From contig NZ_JANLGI010000010.1 of assembly GCF_024655635.1 (NCBI RefSeq), positions 62,001 through 126,000 on the forward strand: 64,000 nt of DNA, given 5' to 3'. The DNA comes from Allobosea sp. 47.2.35 (GTDB lineage Bacteria > Pseudomonadota > Alphaproteobacteria > Rhizobiales > Beijerinckiaceae). Shown in pieces: positions 20,623 to 29,726 of the stretch. The notes beneath the pieces are model-generated. The model worked only from the letters and a program-made list of their open reading frames with translations. It did no database searches and was not told where the DNA came from. Both the position numbers and the translations under genes were made by a program. Position 1 is the stretch's first letter. Each line of letters opens with the position of its first letter.

Positions 20623-22217
20623 GCGCGGCACGCGTCCATCTCTTCGATACGACGCTGCGCGACGGCGCCCAGACCACGGGCGTCGATTTCTCGCTCGACG
20701 ACAAGCGCGCGGTAGCAAGCCTGCTCGACCGGCTTGGCGTCGACTATGTCGAGGGCGGCTATCCTGGCGCCAATCCGTTGGATACCGCCTTCTTCGAGCA
20801 GAAGGCGACCAAGCAGGCGAAATTCGCTGCTTTCGGCATGACCAAGCGGGCAGGGCGCTCGGCCGCCAACGATCCCGGCATCGCCGCGCTATTGGAGGCG
20901 AAGGCCGACGCCATCGTCTTCGTCGCCAAGAGCTGGGACTATCACGTCCATGTCGCCTTGGAGATTTCGCTGGAGGAGAACCTCGCCGGCATTGCCGAGA
21001 GCGTCGAAACCGCGAAGGCGGCCGGCCGCGAGGTGATGCTCGACTGCGAGCATTTCTTCGACGGTTACAAGGCCAATCCCGACTACGCGCTCGCCTGTGC
21101 CCGAACCGCTTACGAGGCCGGCGCCCGCTGGGTCGTGCTCTGCGACACCAATGGCGGCACGCTGCCCGACGAGGTCGGCGCGATCGTGCGCGAGGTCGCG
21201 AAGACCGTGCCGGGCGGCAATCTCGGTATCCACGCCCATGACGATTGCGGCTGTGCCGTCGCCAATTCGCTGGCGGCGGTCGAGGCTGGCGCCCGCCAGA
21301 TCCAGGGCACGCTCAACGGGCTCGGCGAGCGCTGCGGCAATGCCAATCTCGTCACGCTGATCGGCGCGCTGAAGCTCAAGGAGCGTTATCGCGGCCGCTT
21401 CGAGCTCGGCGTCAGCGAGGATCAGCTCGGCGAGCTCACTCATGTCTCGCGCGCGCTCGACGAGATGCTGAACCGCGCGCCGAACCGGCACGCGCCCTTC
21501 GTCGGCGCCTCGGCCTTCGCCACCAAGGCCGGCATCCATGCCTCGGCCGTGCTGAAGGACCCGCGCACCTATGAGCATGTCGCCCCCGAGGCGACCGGCA
21601 ACACCCGCAAGGTGCTGATCTCCGACCAGGGCGGCAAGTCGAACCTCGTCGCCGAATTGGAGCGCATCGGCGTCACGCTCGGCCGTGACGATCCGCGCCT
21701 CAACCGCGTGCTGCAGGAGGTCAAGGACAAGGAGGCGCAGGGCTACGCCTTCGAGGGTGCCGATGCCTCGTTCTTCCTGCTGGTGAAGCGCATTCTCGGC
21801 GAGGTCCCGGACTATTTCGCGGTCGAGCGCTTCGCCGTGAATGTCGAGCGCCGCTACAATGCGCTGGGCGAACTCGTCACCTTCTCCGAGGCGATCGTGA
21901 AGGTGAAGGTCGGCGACGACCTGCTGATCTCGGCTGCCGAGGGCGATGCCGGCCCGGTCAACGCGCTCGACATCGCCTTGCGCAAGGATCTCGGCCGCTA
22001 CCAGTCGCTGATCGGCGGCTTGCGCCTCGTGGACTACAAGGTCCGCATCTTTCAGGGCGGCACCGATGCGGTGACGCGCGTGCTGATCGAGTCAGGCGAC
22101 GAGACCGGCGAGCGCTGGACCACGGTCGGCGTCAGCGCCAACATCATCGACGCCTCGTTCCAGGCGCTGGTCGACTCGATCACCTACAAGCTGGTCAAGG
22201 CCGGCGCGACGGCTTGA
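20619..22217 (+). CDS. cimA: (R)-citramalate synthase
   Basis: The 532-residue enzyme condenses acetyl-CoA with pyruvate to citramalate, the first step of the threonine-independent route to isoleucine. FDTTLRDGAQTTGVDFSLDD and DYVEGGYPGANPLD distinguish CimA from 2-isopropylmalate and homocitrate synthases. The TIM barrel also shows the metal-binding GIHAHDDCGCAVANSL segment and NGLGERCGN. The C-terminal quarter (about residues 395-530) is the LeuA-type regulatory dimer domain, implying end-product feedback. It overlaps the preceding small ORF by four bases. Confidence 0.94.
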   Translation: MSAARVHLFDTTLRDGAQTTGVDFSLDDKRAVASLLDRLGVDYVEGGYPGANPLDTAFFEQKATKQAKFAAFGMTKRAGRSAANDPGIAALLEAKADAIVFVAKSWDYHVHVALEISLEENLAGIAESVETAKAAGREVMLDCEHFFDGYKANPDYALACARTAYEAGARWVVLCDTNGGTLPDEVGAIVREVAKTVPGGNLGIHAHDDCGCAVANSLAAVEAGARQIQGTLNGLGERCGNANLVTLIGALKLKERYRGRFELGVSEDQLGELTHVSRALDEMLNRAPNRHAPFVGASAFATKAGIHASAVLKDPRTYEHVAPEATGNTRKVLISDQGGKSNLVAELERIGVTLGRDDPRLNRVLQEVKDKEAQGYAFEGADASFFLLVKRILGEVPDYFAVERFAVNVERRYNALGELVTFSEAIVKVKVGDDLLISAAEGDAGPVNALDIALRKDLGRYQSLIGGLRLVDYKVRIFQGGTDAVTRVLIESGDETGERWTTVGVSANIIDASFQALVDSITYKLVKAGATA

Positions 22218-22222
22218 TCTTG

Positions 22223-22247
22223 CCCTTCTCCCCCGAGGGGAGAAGGG
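22223..22247. terminator. Hairpin between convergent cimA and a small secreted-protein gene
   Basis: CCCTTCTCCCC (22223-22233) pairs perfectly with GGGGAGAAGGG (22237-22247) around the three-base loop CGA. No real T-run follows on either strand, so it may end transcription weakly or stabilise 3' ends. It sits directly after the cimA stop codon. Confidence 0.55.
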
Positions 22248-22255
22248 AAATCCGC

Positions 22256-22594
22256 TCACTCCGTCAGGCGGATCACCCGGTCCTTGCAGAGATCCATATC
22301 GGCGTCGCTCTCGGCTTCATCGTCGAACCGCGCCTGCACCGTATAGGCGCAGCCCTGCGGCTTGTTGAGCTTGAGCGCGACGCTCTTGCCGGGCGCCAGC
22401 GGCTTGGCGAGCTTGGCGACGAGGCGGGGCTGGTCGCCCGGCGTCGCGATCGCGAAATTGCTGAGCGGCACGGTGCGCTGATTGGTGATCGTGATCTGAG
22501 GATGCGGCCGGGAACTCTGCGCCAGGGCGGGCAGGGCGAGGAGGAGCGCGGCGGCAATGCCGGTCCCGGCAACTGCAAGCTGTTGAACCTTCAT
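22256..22594 (-). CDS. Small secreted protein of unknown function
   Basis: The 112-residue protein starts at ATG 22594 behind a strong GGGAAGGAAATATC ribosome site. Residues 1-25 (MKVQQLAVAG to LPALAQ) are a clear signal peptide. The mature domain looks like a single beta-rich module (ITITNQRTVPLSNFAIATPG, KPLAPGKSVALKL) with two cysteines that may pair. It recalls periplasmic pilus-chaperone-like or beta-sandwich domains, but I recognise no named family. Confidence 0.75.
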   Translation of the reverse strand: MKVQQLAVAGTGIAAALLLALPALAQSSRPHPQITITNQRTVPLSNFAIATPGDQPRLVAKLAKPLAPGKSVALKLNKPQGCAYTVQARFDDEAESDADMDLCKDRVIRLTE

Positions 22595-22770
22595 GATATT
22601 TCCTTCCCCATCTCGAGCGTCGCGCGCTCTGCTGGGGATCAGATACCCGTGATGGGGCGATGGCAAGGCAGCTTTCGGGCAGCCTGCCGCATGCTCCCCA
22701 CGCAACGACATTCCCATGCAACGGCGTTTGAATGCGTCTATATGGGCGCTCTAACTGGAATCGTTTGAAA

Positions 22771-24681
22771 ATGTCCGCGCCGTCAGCGCCGCCCCCGGCG
22801 CCGAGTTTCCATCGCTCTGCCGTGATCCAGCCGGGTTCTGGCTTCTTCGCCACTTTCCACGCGCTCTGGCCCTATCTCTGGCCGGCGGAGCGTGCCGATC
22901 TGCGCGGCCGCGTCGTCGCGGCCTTTGCGCTGATGGTGTGTGGGCGCCTCGTGCTGATGGGCGTGCCCTTCACCTTCAAATGGGTGACGGACGCACTGGC
23001 CGGTTCCTATTCGAACCTTGAGAAATGGCTGCCCTGGCTCGTCGGCGCGCCGCTGGCACTGACGGTGCTTTACGGCCTCGCCCGCGTCGGCGCGGCCGCC
23101 TTCGTCCAGATGCGCGACGCGATTTTCGCGCCGGTCTTCATGCATGCGGTGCGGACGCTCGCGCTCCAGACCTTTGGCCATCTCCACCATCTCTCGCTGC
23201 GCTTCCATCTGGAGCGCAAGACCGGCGGTCTCACCCGCGTGCTGGAGCGCGGGCGGAACGGCATCGAGGAGATGGTGCGCCTCGGCCTCAACCAGCTTGT
23301 GCCGGTGATCATCGAGGTCGCCCTGATCATCGCCGTGCTGCTCTATCTGTTCGACTGGCGCTATGTCGTCGTGCTCGTCACGATGGTCACGGCCTATATG
23401 ACCTACACCATCAAGGCGACGGAGTGGCGCATCGCCATCCGCTCGGCGATGAACGAGTCCGACACCGACGCCAATGCCAAGGCGATCGACTCGCTGCTGA
23501 ACTACGAGACCGTGAAGTATTTCGGCGCCGAGGCCCGCGAAACCGCGCGCTACGACCAGTCGATGGCGCGCTACGAGCGCAATTCGATCAAGTCCTACAC
23601 CTCGCTCGCCTGGCTCAATTTCGGCCAGGCCGCGATCTTCGCGGTGGGATTGACGCTGTCGATGGTGATGGCGGTGCGCGGCTTCCAGGCCGGCACCAAC
23701 ACGGTCGGCGACCTCATCCTGATCAACGCCATGCTGATCCAGCTCTACCTGCCGTTGAATTTCATGGGCACGGTCTATCGCGAGATCAAGCAGGCGACGC
23801 TCGACATCGCCCAGATGTTCTCGCTGATCGGCCGCGATCCCGAGATTCAGGACAAGCCCGGCGCCTTGCCGCTCGCGGTTTCGGCCGGCGAAGTCGCGTT
23901 CGAGGACGTGCATTTCGCCTATGTGCCGGAGCGGCCGATCCTGCGCGGCGTCTCGTTCAAGGTCCTGCCGGGGCAGACCGTCGCCATCGTCGGCCCGTCC
24001 GGTGCCGGCAAGTCGACGATCTCGCGGCTGCTCTTCCGTTTCTACGAGCCGCAGGCAGGCCGCATCCTGATCGACGGTCAGCCTATCGCCGATGTCCAGC
24101 AGGTCTCGTTGCGCGCCGCGATCGGCATGGTCCCGCAGGATACCGTGCTGTTCAACGACACCATCGAGTACAACATCCTCTACGGTCGCCCCGAGGCGAC
24201 GACGGCCGAGGTCGAGGAAGCCGCTCGCCTCGCCCAGATCGACCGCTTCATCCGCCTGCTGCCGGAAGGCTATGCCACCTCGGTCGGCGAGCGCGGGCTG
24301 AAGCTCTCCGGCGGCGAGAAGCAGCGCGTTGCCATCGCCCGCACCATCCTGAAGGGGCCGCCGGTGCTCGTCCTCGACGAGGCGACCTCGGCGCTCGATT
24401 CCTTCACCGAGAAGGAAATCCAGGACGCGCTCGACCGGGTCAGTGAGGGCCGCACCACGCTGGTCATCGCGCACCGGCTCTCGACCGTGGTCAATGCCGA
24501 TGAGATCATCGTGCTCGACAAGGGCCAGATCGTCGAGCGCGGCCACCATCGCGACCTGCTGGCGGCGAACGGCGTCTACGCCGCGATGTGGAACCGCCAG
24601 CGCGAGGTCGACGAGGCCAAGGCCACGCTCCAGCGCGCGACAGAGGCCGAGGGCGAGAGCGTCCGGGTGACATTGTCGTAG
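22771..24681 (+). CDS. ABC transporter of the Atm1/HMT1 family (fused permease-ATPase)
   Basis: The 636-residue half-transporter has an N-terminal six-helix exporter domain and a C-terminal ATPase. SLLNYETVKYFGAEARE and RYERNSIKSYTSLAWLNFGQ are characteristic of the Atm1 subfamily. Its mitochondrial and bacterial members export glutathione polysulfide or glutathione-metal complexes. The ATPase has Walker A GPSGAGKST, signature LSGGEKQRVAIART and Walker B VLVLDEATSALD. ATG 22771 is preferred over an in-frame ATG 13 codons upstream. It acts as a homodimer in the inner membrane. Its cargo here is inferred from the family. Confidence 0.93.
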   Translation: MSAPSAPPPAPSFHRSAVIQPGSGFFATFHALWPYLWPAERADLRGRVVAAFALMVCGRLVLMGVPFTFKWVTDALAGSYSNLEKWLPWLVGAPLALTVLYGLARVGAAAFVQMRDAIFAPVFMHAVRTLALQTFGHLHHLSLRFHLERKTGGLTRVLERGRNGIEEMVRLGLNQLVPVIIEVALIIAVLLYLFDWRYVVVLVTMVTAYMTYTIKATEWRIAIRSAMNESDTDANAKAIDSLLNYETVKYFGAEARETARYDQSMARYERNSIKSYTSLAWLNFGQAAIFAVGLTLSMVMAVRGFQAGTNTVGDLILINAMLIQLYLPLNFMGTVYREIKQATLDIAQMFSLIGRDPEIQDKPGALPLAVSAGEVAFEDVHFAYVPERPILRGVSFKVLPGQTVAIVGPSGAGKSTISRLLFRFYEPQAGRILIDGQPIADVQQVSLRAAIGMVPQDTVLFNDTIEYNILYGRPEATTAEVEEAARLAQIDRFIRLLPEGYATSVGERGLKLSGGEKQRVAIARTILKGPPVLVLDEATSALDSFTEKEIQDALDRVSEGRTTLVIAHRLSTVVNADEIIVLDKGQIVERGHHRDLLAANGVYAAMWNRQREVDEAKATLQRATEAEGESVRVTLS

Positions 24682-24780
24682 AAGCCCGGCCGGCGGCACT
24701 TGTCGGCCAGTTTGAAACCGCTCGCAACTGCGATCCGTTTCCTCCATGCTGCGCCGGCAGGGTAAAGCTGGGGGGCTGCC

Positions 24781-25272
24781 ATGTTCGATCCGACCACATT
24801 CGTAGGTTTTCACACCTGGCTGAGCCTGGTGGCCATCGCCGCCGGTTTTCCGGTCACGATGGGGCTGCTTCACGGGCATACGCGGCCGGGCTGGACCGGA
24901 ACCTTCCTCTCCACGGCCTTCGCCACCAGCGCGACCGGCTTCGGCTTTCCGTTCAACGGCGTGCTGCCCTCCCACGTCGTCGGCGCGATCCATATCGTGC
25001 TGGTCGCGATCGCGGCCTACGCGCTCTATGGGCAACGGCTTGAAGGCAGCTGGCGTCGCATCTACGCGATCATGGCCGTGCTCTCCTTCTACCTGCTGAT
25101 CTTCGTGCTCGTCGCGCAGCTCTTCGGCAAAGTCCCGGCCTTGCATGCGCTGGCGCCGACGCAGTCCGAGCCGCCCTTCGGCATCGCCCAGGGCATCGTC
25201 CTCGTCGTCTTCGCGCTGCTGACCTGGAAGGCGGCTGTCCGCTTCGTCCAGGTGCCGCACCGGACAGCCTGA
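24781..25272 (+). CDS. Polytopic membrane protein of unknown function
   Basis: The 163-residue protein has four or five hydrophobic helices with little soluble sequence. Two histidines lie in or near helices (GLLHGHTRPG and LPSHVVGAIHIV). They could bind metal or heme, but this is speculation. I recognise no family. It stands between the Atm1-like exporter and psd, all on the same strand, with AGCTGGGGGGCTGCC before ATG 24781. Confidence 0.75.
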   Translation: MFDPTTFVGFHTWLSLVAIAAGFPVTMGLLHGHTRPGWTGTFLSTAFATSATGFGFPFNGVLPSHVVGAIHIVLVAIAAYALYGQRLEGSWRRIYAIMAVLSFYLLIFVLVAQLFGKVPALHALAPTQSEPPFGIAQGIVLVVFALLTWKAAVRFVQVPHRTA

Positions 25273-25432
25273 CGGGGCCGGCCGCGACATCGCGCGCCGA
25301 TGACCGGCGCGCGGCGGGGCTTTCCCTTCGCGCCGGAACCTCCTAAATCAGCGCAACGTTCGCAGCCGGTCTTCGGCGGCGACCATGCCATTCCCGTGCG
25401 CCCGGCGCCGGCAGCCCAACGGAAACCGCCTC

Positions 25433-26134
25433 ATGTCCCTCGTCGATTCCGTCCGCAAGGTGATCGTGCCGATCCACAAGGAGGGCTATGTCTTCATCGC
25501 GATCGGCCTCGTGTCGACGATCATCCTCGCCAATCTCTGGTCGCCGTTCGGCTGGATCGGCGCGATCATCACGATCTGGATCTGCTACTTCTTCCGCGAT
25601 CCCGTCCGCGTCACGCCGCAACGGGATGGGCTGGTGATCTCGCCGGCCGACGGCCGCATCAGTCAGATCGCGCAGTCGCTGCCGCCGCCGGAGCTTGAGC
25701 TGCCGGCCGAGCCGATGACCCGCATCTCGATCTTCATGAACGTCTTCGACTGCCATGTGAACCGCGCGCCCGTGCCCGGCCGCATCGCCAAGATCGCCTA
25801 TACGCCCGGCCTCTTCCTCAATGCCGAGCTCGACAAGGCGAGCGACGACAACGAGCGCAATGCGCTGGCGATCGAAACCAAGTCCGGCATCGTCGGCGTC
25901 GTCCAGATCGCGGGCCTGATCGCGCGCCGCATCGTGCCCTTCGTCAAGGAAGGCGATGTGCTCGGCACCGGCGAGCGCTTCGGCCTGATCCGCTTTGGCT
26001 CACGCGTCGATGTCTACCTGCCGTCCCATGTCGTGCCGCTGGTCGGCGAAGGCCAGACCGCGATCGCTGGCGAGACCGTGCTGGCCGACCTGACCGGCAA
26101 CGAGCCGGTGGCGCGCAGCTTCCGCGACATCTGA
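25433..26134 (+). CDS. psd: Phosphatidylserine decarboxylase, short form
   Basis: The 233-residue proenzyme makes phosphatidylethanolamine from phosphatidylserine at the inner membrane. One N-terminal hydrophobic hairpin (residues 15-50) is followed by [18 protein letters not shown] and [15 protein letters not shown]. The [11 protein letters not shown] segment near the C-terminus holds the Gly-Ser bond that self-cleaves to give the pyruvoyl cofactor. The short length and FGS site mark the alphaproteobacterial/archaeal-like form. ATG 25433 is chosen over one 16 codons upstream. pssA, the previous step in the pathway, follows after a 237-base gap holding a palindromic repeat. Confidence 0.95.
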   Translation: MSLVDSVRKVIVPIHKEGYVFIAIGLVSTIILANLWSPFGWIGAIITIWICYFFRDPVRVTPQRDGLVISPADGRISQIAQSLPPPELELPAEPMTRISIFMNVFDCHVNRAPVPGRIAKIAYTPGLFLNAELDKASDDNERNALAIETKSGIVGVVQIAGLIARRIVPFVKEGDVLGTGERFGLIRFGSRVDVYLPSHVVPLVGEGQTAIAGETVLADLTGNEPVARSFRDI

Positions 26135-26159
26135 GGGTTGAAGGGCGCCTGAGAGGCGG

Positions 26160-26323
26160 TGTCATCCCGTGCGCGCTGCGGCATGAAATGCTGCTGCGCA
26201 GACACGGGACCGTCCCCCGAAAGGGGCTTCTTTCTCGAATAGCGCCGAGAAAAGCGCCTTCTCCTGACAACGACCTCGCATCTGCGCAGCGGCACTTTGT
26301 GCCGCAGCGCGTGCGGGATGACA
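26160..26323. repeat. 164-bp imperfect palindromic intergenic element (possible MITE/RIME-like)
   Basis: The 24-base outer arms (26160-26183 and 26300-26323, TGTCATCCCG at the tip) are inverted copies differing at two positions. Inside, CTGCGCAG occurs at 26194-26201 and 26282-26289, and TTTCTCG/CGAGAAA at 26231-26237 and 26246-26252. All three pairs share exactly the same centre, 26241.5, so the whole block can fold as one long interrupted hairpin. GGGCGCCT flanks it at 26143-26150 and 26329-26336. It lies between psd and pssA and encodes no protein. Copy number in the genome is unknown. Confidence 0.75.
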
Positions 26324-26371
26324 CGCATGGGCGCCTAGCCTGCGCCCCCAAAACCGCGTATTCCGGCTGAC

Positions 26372-27214
26372 ATGAGCGACCTGTTTCCTCCCTTCGAGCC
26401 CGAGCGCGCCGAATCTAAGCGCGCCCGCTTCAAGCCGATTCCCTTCCGGCTGCTGGCGCCGAACGTCATCACGCTGCTGGCGCTCTGCCTTGGCCTCACC
26501 GCCATGCGCCTCGTCGTCGAGGGCAAGCTGGAGACGGCGACGATCTGCATCCTGATCGCCGCGGCGCTCGACGGCGTCGACGGCCGTCTGGCGCGCATGC
26601 TCAAGGGCACCTCGCGCTTCGGCGCCGAGCTCGATTCGCTCTCCGACTTCGTCAATTTCGGCGTCGCCACCGGCTACGTCCTGTGGATCTTCGTCTTGCA
26701 CGATCTGAAATCGTTCGGCTGGATCATCGTGTTGACGCTGGCCTGCGCCATGGCGCTTCGGCTCGCGCGCTTCAACGTGATGATCGACGATCCCGACCGG
26801 CCCGACTGGCAGAAGGATTTCTTCGTCGGCATGCCGGCCCCGGCCGGCGCGATCACGGCGATGCTGCCGGTCTATCTGCACATGATCGGCGTGCCCGTGC
26901 AGGAATACGGCGCGCTGCCCGTGGGCATCTACATCCTGTTCATCGCCTTCCTGACGATCTCGCGCATCCCCTGCTATGCCGGCAAGACACTCGGCACGCG
27001 TGTTCCGCGCAATCAGGTCCTGCCGATCTTCGTTGCTGTGGTGATCGTCGCCGGGCTGCTCTTCGCCTACACCTTCGAAGTGCTGGCGGTCGTCGTGATC
27101 GCCTATCTCGCGCTGATTCCGGTCAGTGTCGCGCGCTACCGCAAGCTGGAGCGCGCGCATGCGCAGCAGGCGCCGGTTCCCGCGACGGAAACCGCGCCCG
27201 AAAGCCAGATCTGA
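26372..27214 (+). CDS. pssA: CDP-diacylglycerol-serine O-phosphatidyltransferase
   Basis: The 280-residue integral membrane enzyme makes phosphatidylserine from CDP-diacylglycerol and serine. The CDP-alcohol phosphotransferase motif DGVDGRLARMLKGTSRFGAE, continuing to LDSLSDF, gives the D-G-x2-A-R-x8-G-x3-D-x3-D pattern. About seven to eight hydrophobic segments follow. It is the type II enzyme of alphaproteobacteria and feeds psd just upstream. The last 30 residues are polar and probably cytosolic. Confidence 0.95.
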   Translation: MSDLFPPFEPERAESKRARFKPIPFRLLAPNVITLLALCLGLTAMRLVVEGKLETATICILIAAALDGVDGRLARMLKGTSRFGAELDSLSDFVNFGVATGYVLWIFVLHDLKSFGWIIVLTLACAMALRLARFNVMIDDPDRPDWQKDFFVGMPAPAGAITAMLPVYLHMIGVPVQEYGALPVGIYILFIAFLTISRIPCYAGKTLGTRVPRNQVLPIFVAVVIVAGLLFAYTFEVLAVVVIAYLALIPVSVARYRKLERAHAQQAPVPATETAPESQI

Positions 27215-27228
27215 TCGTCAGCTGAAGC

Positions 27229-27612
27229 TTAGCGGCGATAGCCGCTGAGGCGCGCCGCATTGGCGCGGGTGCGCCGGGCGAAGGGCTCCAGCGTGCTGTC
27301 GGCGGCCTTGACGGCCGCTGTCGCGAGATCGAGCTGGCCAAGCGGGTTGAGGGCCAGCCCCCACCAGAAGGCCGTCGTCGCCTGCGTCGCGGCAAAGCTG
27401 CTCTCGAGTACAGCCGACACCTTTTCCGTCACGGCCTTGGTCGCCTCGCGCTGACCGCGGCTGTCGCCGAAGGCACCCTTCATCAGCAGCGGCATCCGCA
27501 TCGCGATGGTCAGCCCGGCGTCGGCATGCATGGACATCAGTCGGGCCGCGAGAACCTGCGCCTCCGCCCCGGTCGCAAGGGCGGAGCCCGTCGATTTGCG
27601 CGTGCGGGCCAT
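27229..27612 (-). CDS. Hypothetical helical protein, possibly phasin-like
   Basis: The 127-residue protein starts at ATG 27612 with GGAG nine bases upstream. It is predicted to be wholly alpha-helical and amphipathic (AQVLAARLMSMHADAGLTIA, TAFWWGLALNPLG, LDLATAAVKAADSTLEPF). The pattern resembles phasins, which coat polyhydroxyalkanoate granules, but no decisive motif is present. It diverges from maf and converges on pssA. Confidence 0.6.
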   Translation of the reverse strand: MARTRKSTGSALATGAEAQVLAARLMSMHADAGLTIAMRMPLLMKGAFGDSRGQREATKAVTEKVSAVLESSFAATQATTAFWWGLALNPLGQLDLATAAVKAADSTLEPFARRTRANAARLSGYRR

Positions 27613-27907
27613 TGAGGGAAACTCCGGTAGATCGGCGCCACCAGAGAGCGGAGCGCCGAGGGGAGGGAAGTCTGCCGTCAACGGCGCGGCTTGGCAATGC
27701 CTGGTATACCAGTGACCCGCACGGATTTCAGGCAGCCCGGCCGGCTGCTCAAATGGGGAGCACTTCGTTGGCTCCGTGTTTCCGGGTGGATTTATCGGGC
27801 GGCGGAAATGCTCTAAAGGCTGATCCGGTGCCGATCCCGGCGCCCCAATCCTGTCGAGCAGCCTGTTGAGCCTTTTCTCCTCTCCCAAGCATCCCGGCTG
27901 GCGGCCG

Positions 27908-28516
27908 ATGCTGGTTCTCGCATCGGCCTCGCCGCGCCGCCTCGCTTTGCTGGAGCAGGCGGGACTGAGGCCGGACGCGCTCCTGCCCGCCGATCTCGAC
28001 GAGACCCCGCTGAAGGGTGAGCGCCCGCGCGACCTCGCTCGCCGGCTGGCGCGCGAGAAGGCGCAGGCCGCGCGCGAGGGCGCCAAGGCCCGCGCCGATC
28101 TCGAAGGCTGCTATATCCTCGCCGCCGACACGGTGGTCGCCGTCGGCCGGCGCATCCTGCCCAAGGCCGAGATCGTCGATGAGGCCGCCGCTTGCCTGCG
28201 CCTGCTCTCGGGCCGGGCGCACCGCGTCTATACCGGCGTCGCGCTGGTGACGCCCTCGGGCGCGATCCGGGACCGCATCGTCGAGACGCGCCTGCGCTTC
28301 AAGCGCCTTTCCACCGAGGACATCGAGACCTATCTCGCCTCCGGTGAATGGCGCGGCAAGGCCGGCGGTTATGCTGTGCAGGGCATTGCCGGCTCCTTCG
28401 TCGTCAAGCTCGTCGGCTCCTATACAGGCGTCGTCGGCCTGCCGCTCTACGAGACGGTCAATCTCCTGGGCGGCGAAGGCTTCCCCATCCGCTTCGGCTG
28501 GATGAACGCAGCCTGA
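27908..28516 (+). CDS. maf: Maf-family nucleoside triphosphate pyrophosphatase
   Basis: The 202-residue protein starts at ATG 27908, giving the typical [19 protein letters not shown]-terminus; a TTG 14 codons upstream is unlikely. SASPRR, the catalytic AADTVVAVG and the HRVYTGVAL strand define Maf, a house-cleaning enzyme hydrolysing dTTP, UTP or modified nucleotides. [13 protein letters not shown] is the usual C-terminal signature. In many alphaproteobacteria maf is next to yacG; here an SDR gene separates them. Confidence 0.93.
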   Translation: MLVLASASPRRLALLEQAGLRPDALLPADLDETPLKGERPRDLARRLAREKAQAAREGAKARADLEGCYILAADTVVAVGRRILPKAEIVDEAAACLRLLSGRAHRVYTGVALVTPSGAIRDRIVETRLRFKRLSTEDIETYLASGEWRGKAGGYAVQGIAGSFVVKLVGSYTGVVGLPLYETVNLLGGEGFPIRFGWMNAA

Positions 28517-28598
28517 CACGGCGCCGATGCGGGTTGCCTGATCGCGCCTCGCGGCTGATCTTGCGGCCGGGAAACGCGTCGATGAGAGGGAAGCTGAG

Positions 28599-29420
28599 AT
28601 GACGGGACGTCTGAGCGGCAAGGTCGCGATCGTGGCCGGAGCCGGGTCGATCGGGCCGGGCTGGGGCAACGGCAAGGCGACGGCGACGATCTTTGCCCGC
28701 GAGGGCGCCAGGGTCGTCTGCGCCGACATCAACCGCGACGCAGCCGAGGAGACCGCCGGAATCATCCGCAACGAGGGCGGCGAGGCCTTCGCCCTGCAGG
28801 CGGATGTCACCAAGGCGGAGCAGGTCGCCGGGCTCGTCGCCCAGGCGCTCGGCCGCTACGGCCGAATCGACATCCTCGACAACAATGTCGGCATCGCCGA
28901 GGTCGGCAGCGTCGTCGATCTCTCCGAGGAGATCTGGGAGCGGGTCTTCCGGGTCAACCTCACCGGCGCCTTCCTGGCGATGAAGCATGTCATCCCGGTG
29001 ATGCAGCGCCAGTTCGAGGAGGCGGGCGAGGGCGGCTCGATCATCAACATCTCGTCGATCGCCTCGATCCGCCACACCGGCGTGCCCTATGCCAGCTATT
29101 CCGCGACCAAGGCGGCGTTGAACCAGCTCACCCGCACGACGGCGGTGCAATACGCCCCGCAAAGGGTCCGCGTGAACGCGATCCTGCCCGGCCTGATGAA
29201 GACGCCGATGGTCGAGCATTCGGCCGGCCTCGCCGACGTCTACGGCAAGGGTGACGTCGATGCGATGTGGGCTGCGCGGGCCGCGCAGGTCCCGATGGGG
29301 CATATGGGCGAGGCCTGGGACGTGGCCAATGCCGCGCTCTTCCTCGCCAGCGACGAGGCGCGCTACGTCACCGGTATCGAGCTCGTCGTCGATGGAGGCA
29401 TCACGCTCAAATATGACTGA
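28599..29420 (+). CDS. SDR-family oxidoreductase
   Basis: The 273-residue classical short-chain dehydrogenase has the cofactor loop [20 protein letters not shown], an unusually long version of TGxxxGxG. DNNVGIA replaces the common NNAG, and the catalytic Ser of [13 protein letters not shown] and the YSATK motif follow. FabG-like oligomerisation is expected. Substrate is unknown. AAGCTGAGATG precedes the start. It overlaps yacG by 8 bases, so they are probably one operon with maf. Confidence 0.9.
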   Translation: MTGRLSGKVAIVAGAGSIGPGWGNGKATATIFAREGARVVCADINRDAAEETAGIIRNEGGEAFALQADVTKAEQVAGLVAQALGRYGRIDILDNNVGIAEVGSVVDLSEEIWERVFRVNLTGAFLAMKHVIPVMQRQFEEAGEGGSIINISSIASIRHTGVPYASYSATKAALNQLTRTTAVQYAPQRVRVNAILPGLMKTPMVEHSAGLADVYGKGDVDAMWAARAAQVPMGHMGEAWDVANAALFLASDEARYVTGIELVVDGGITLKYD

Positions 29421-29619
29421 GACCGACAACGCACCGCCGCCCGCAAAACCCTGCCCGATCTGCGGCAAGCCGGCGGTCGCGCGCTTCAAGCCGTTCTGCT
29501 CGTCGCGCTGCGCCGATATCGATCTCGGCCGCTGGCTCAAGGGCAGCTACGTGATCCCCGGCGAACCTGTCGACGAGGCGGAAGAGGGCGCCCCGCGACA
29601 GCGCGAACGCGAGGACTGA
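29413..29619 (+). CDS. yacG: DNA gyrase inhibitor / zinc-binding protein YacG
   Basis: The 68-residue protein has the four-cysteine zinc site KPCPICGKP and [15 protein letters not shown] that defines YacG. In E. coli YacG binds GyrB and blocks DNA binding. The C-terminal tail is acidic and unstructured, as usual. It overlaps the SDR stop by 8 bases. Confidence 0.95.
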   Translation: MTETDNAPPPAKPCPICGKPAVARFKPFCSSRCADIDLGRWLKGSYVIPGEPVDEAEEGAPRQRERED

Positions 29620-29726
29620 AGCGCCACGACATGGATTGAGTTCCACCCCTGCGTCAGTGCAAGCTGGGGCGCCTGCCTGGCGCCGGACGGTTGCAGGCTC
29701 GCGTCGAGGCTATCGAACGGTCGTCC

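Noticed and set aside
22783..25290. 835-codon open frame on the minus strand
   Set aside because: It lies opposite the Atm1-like exporter and its neighbour. Composition is that of a GC-rich reverse frame, and no motif is present.
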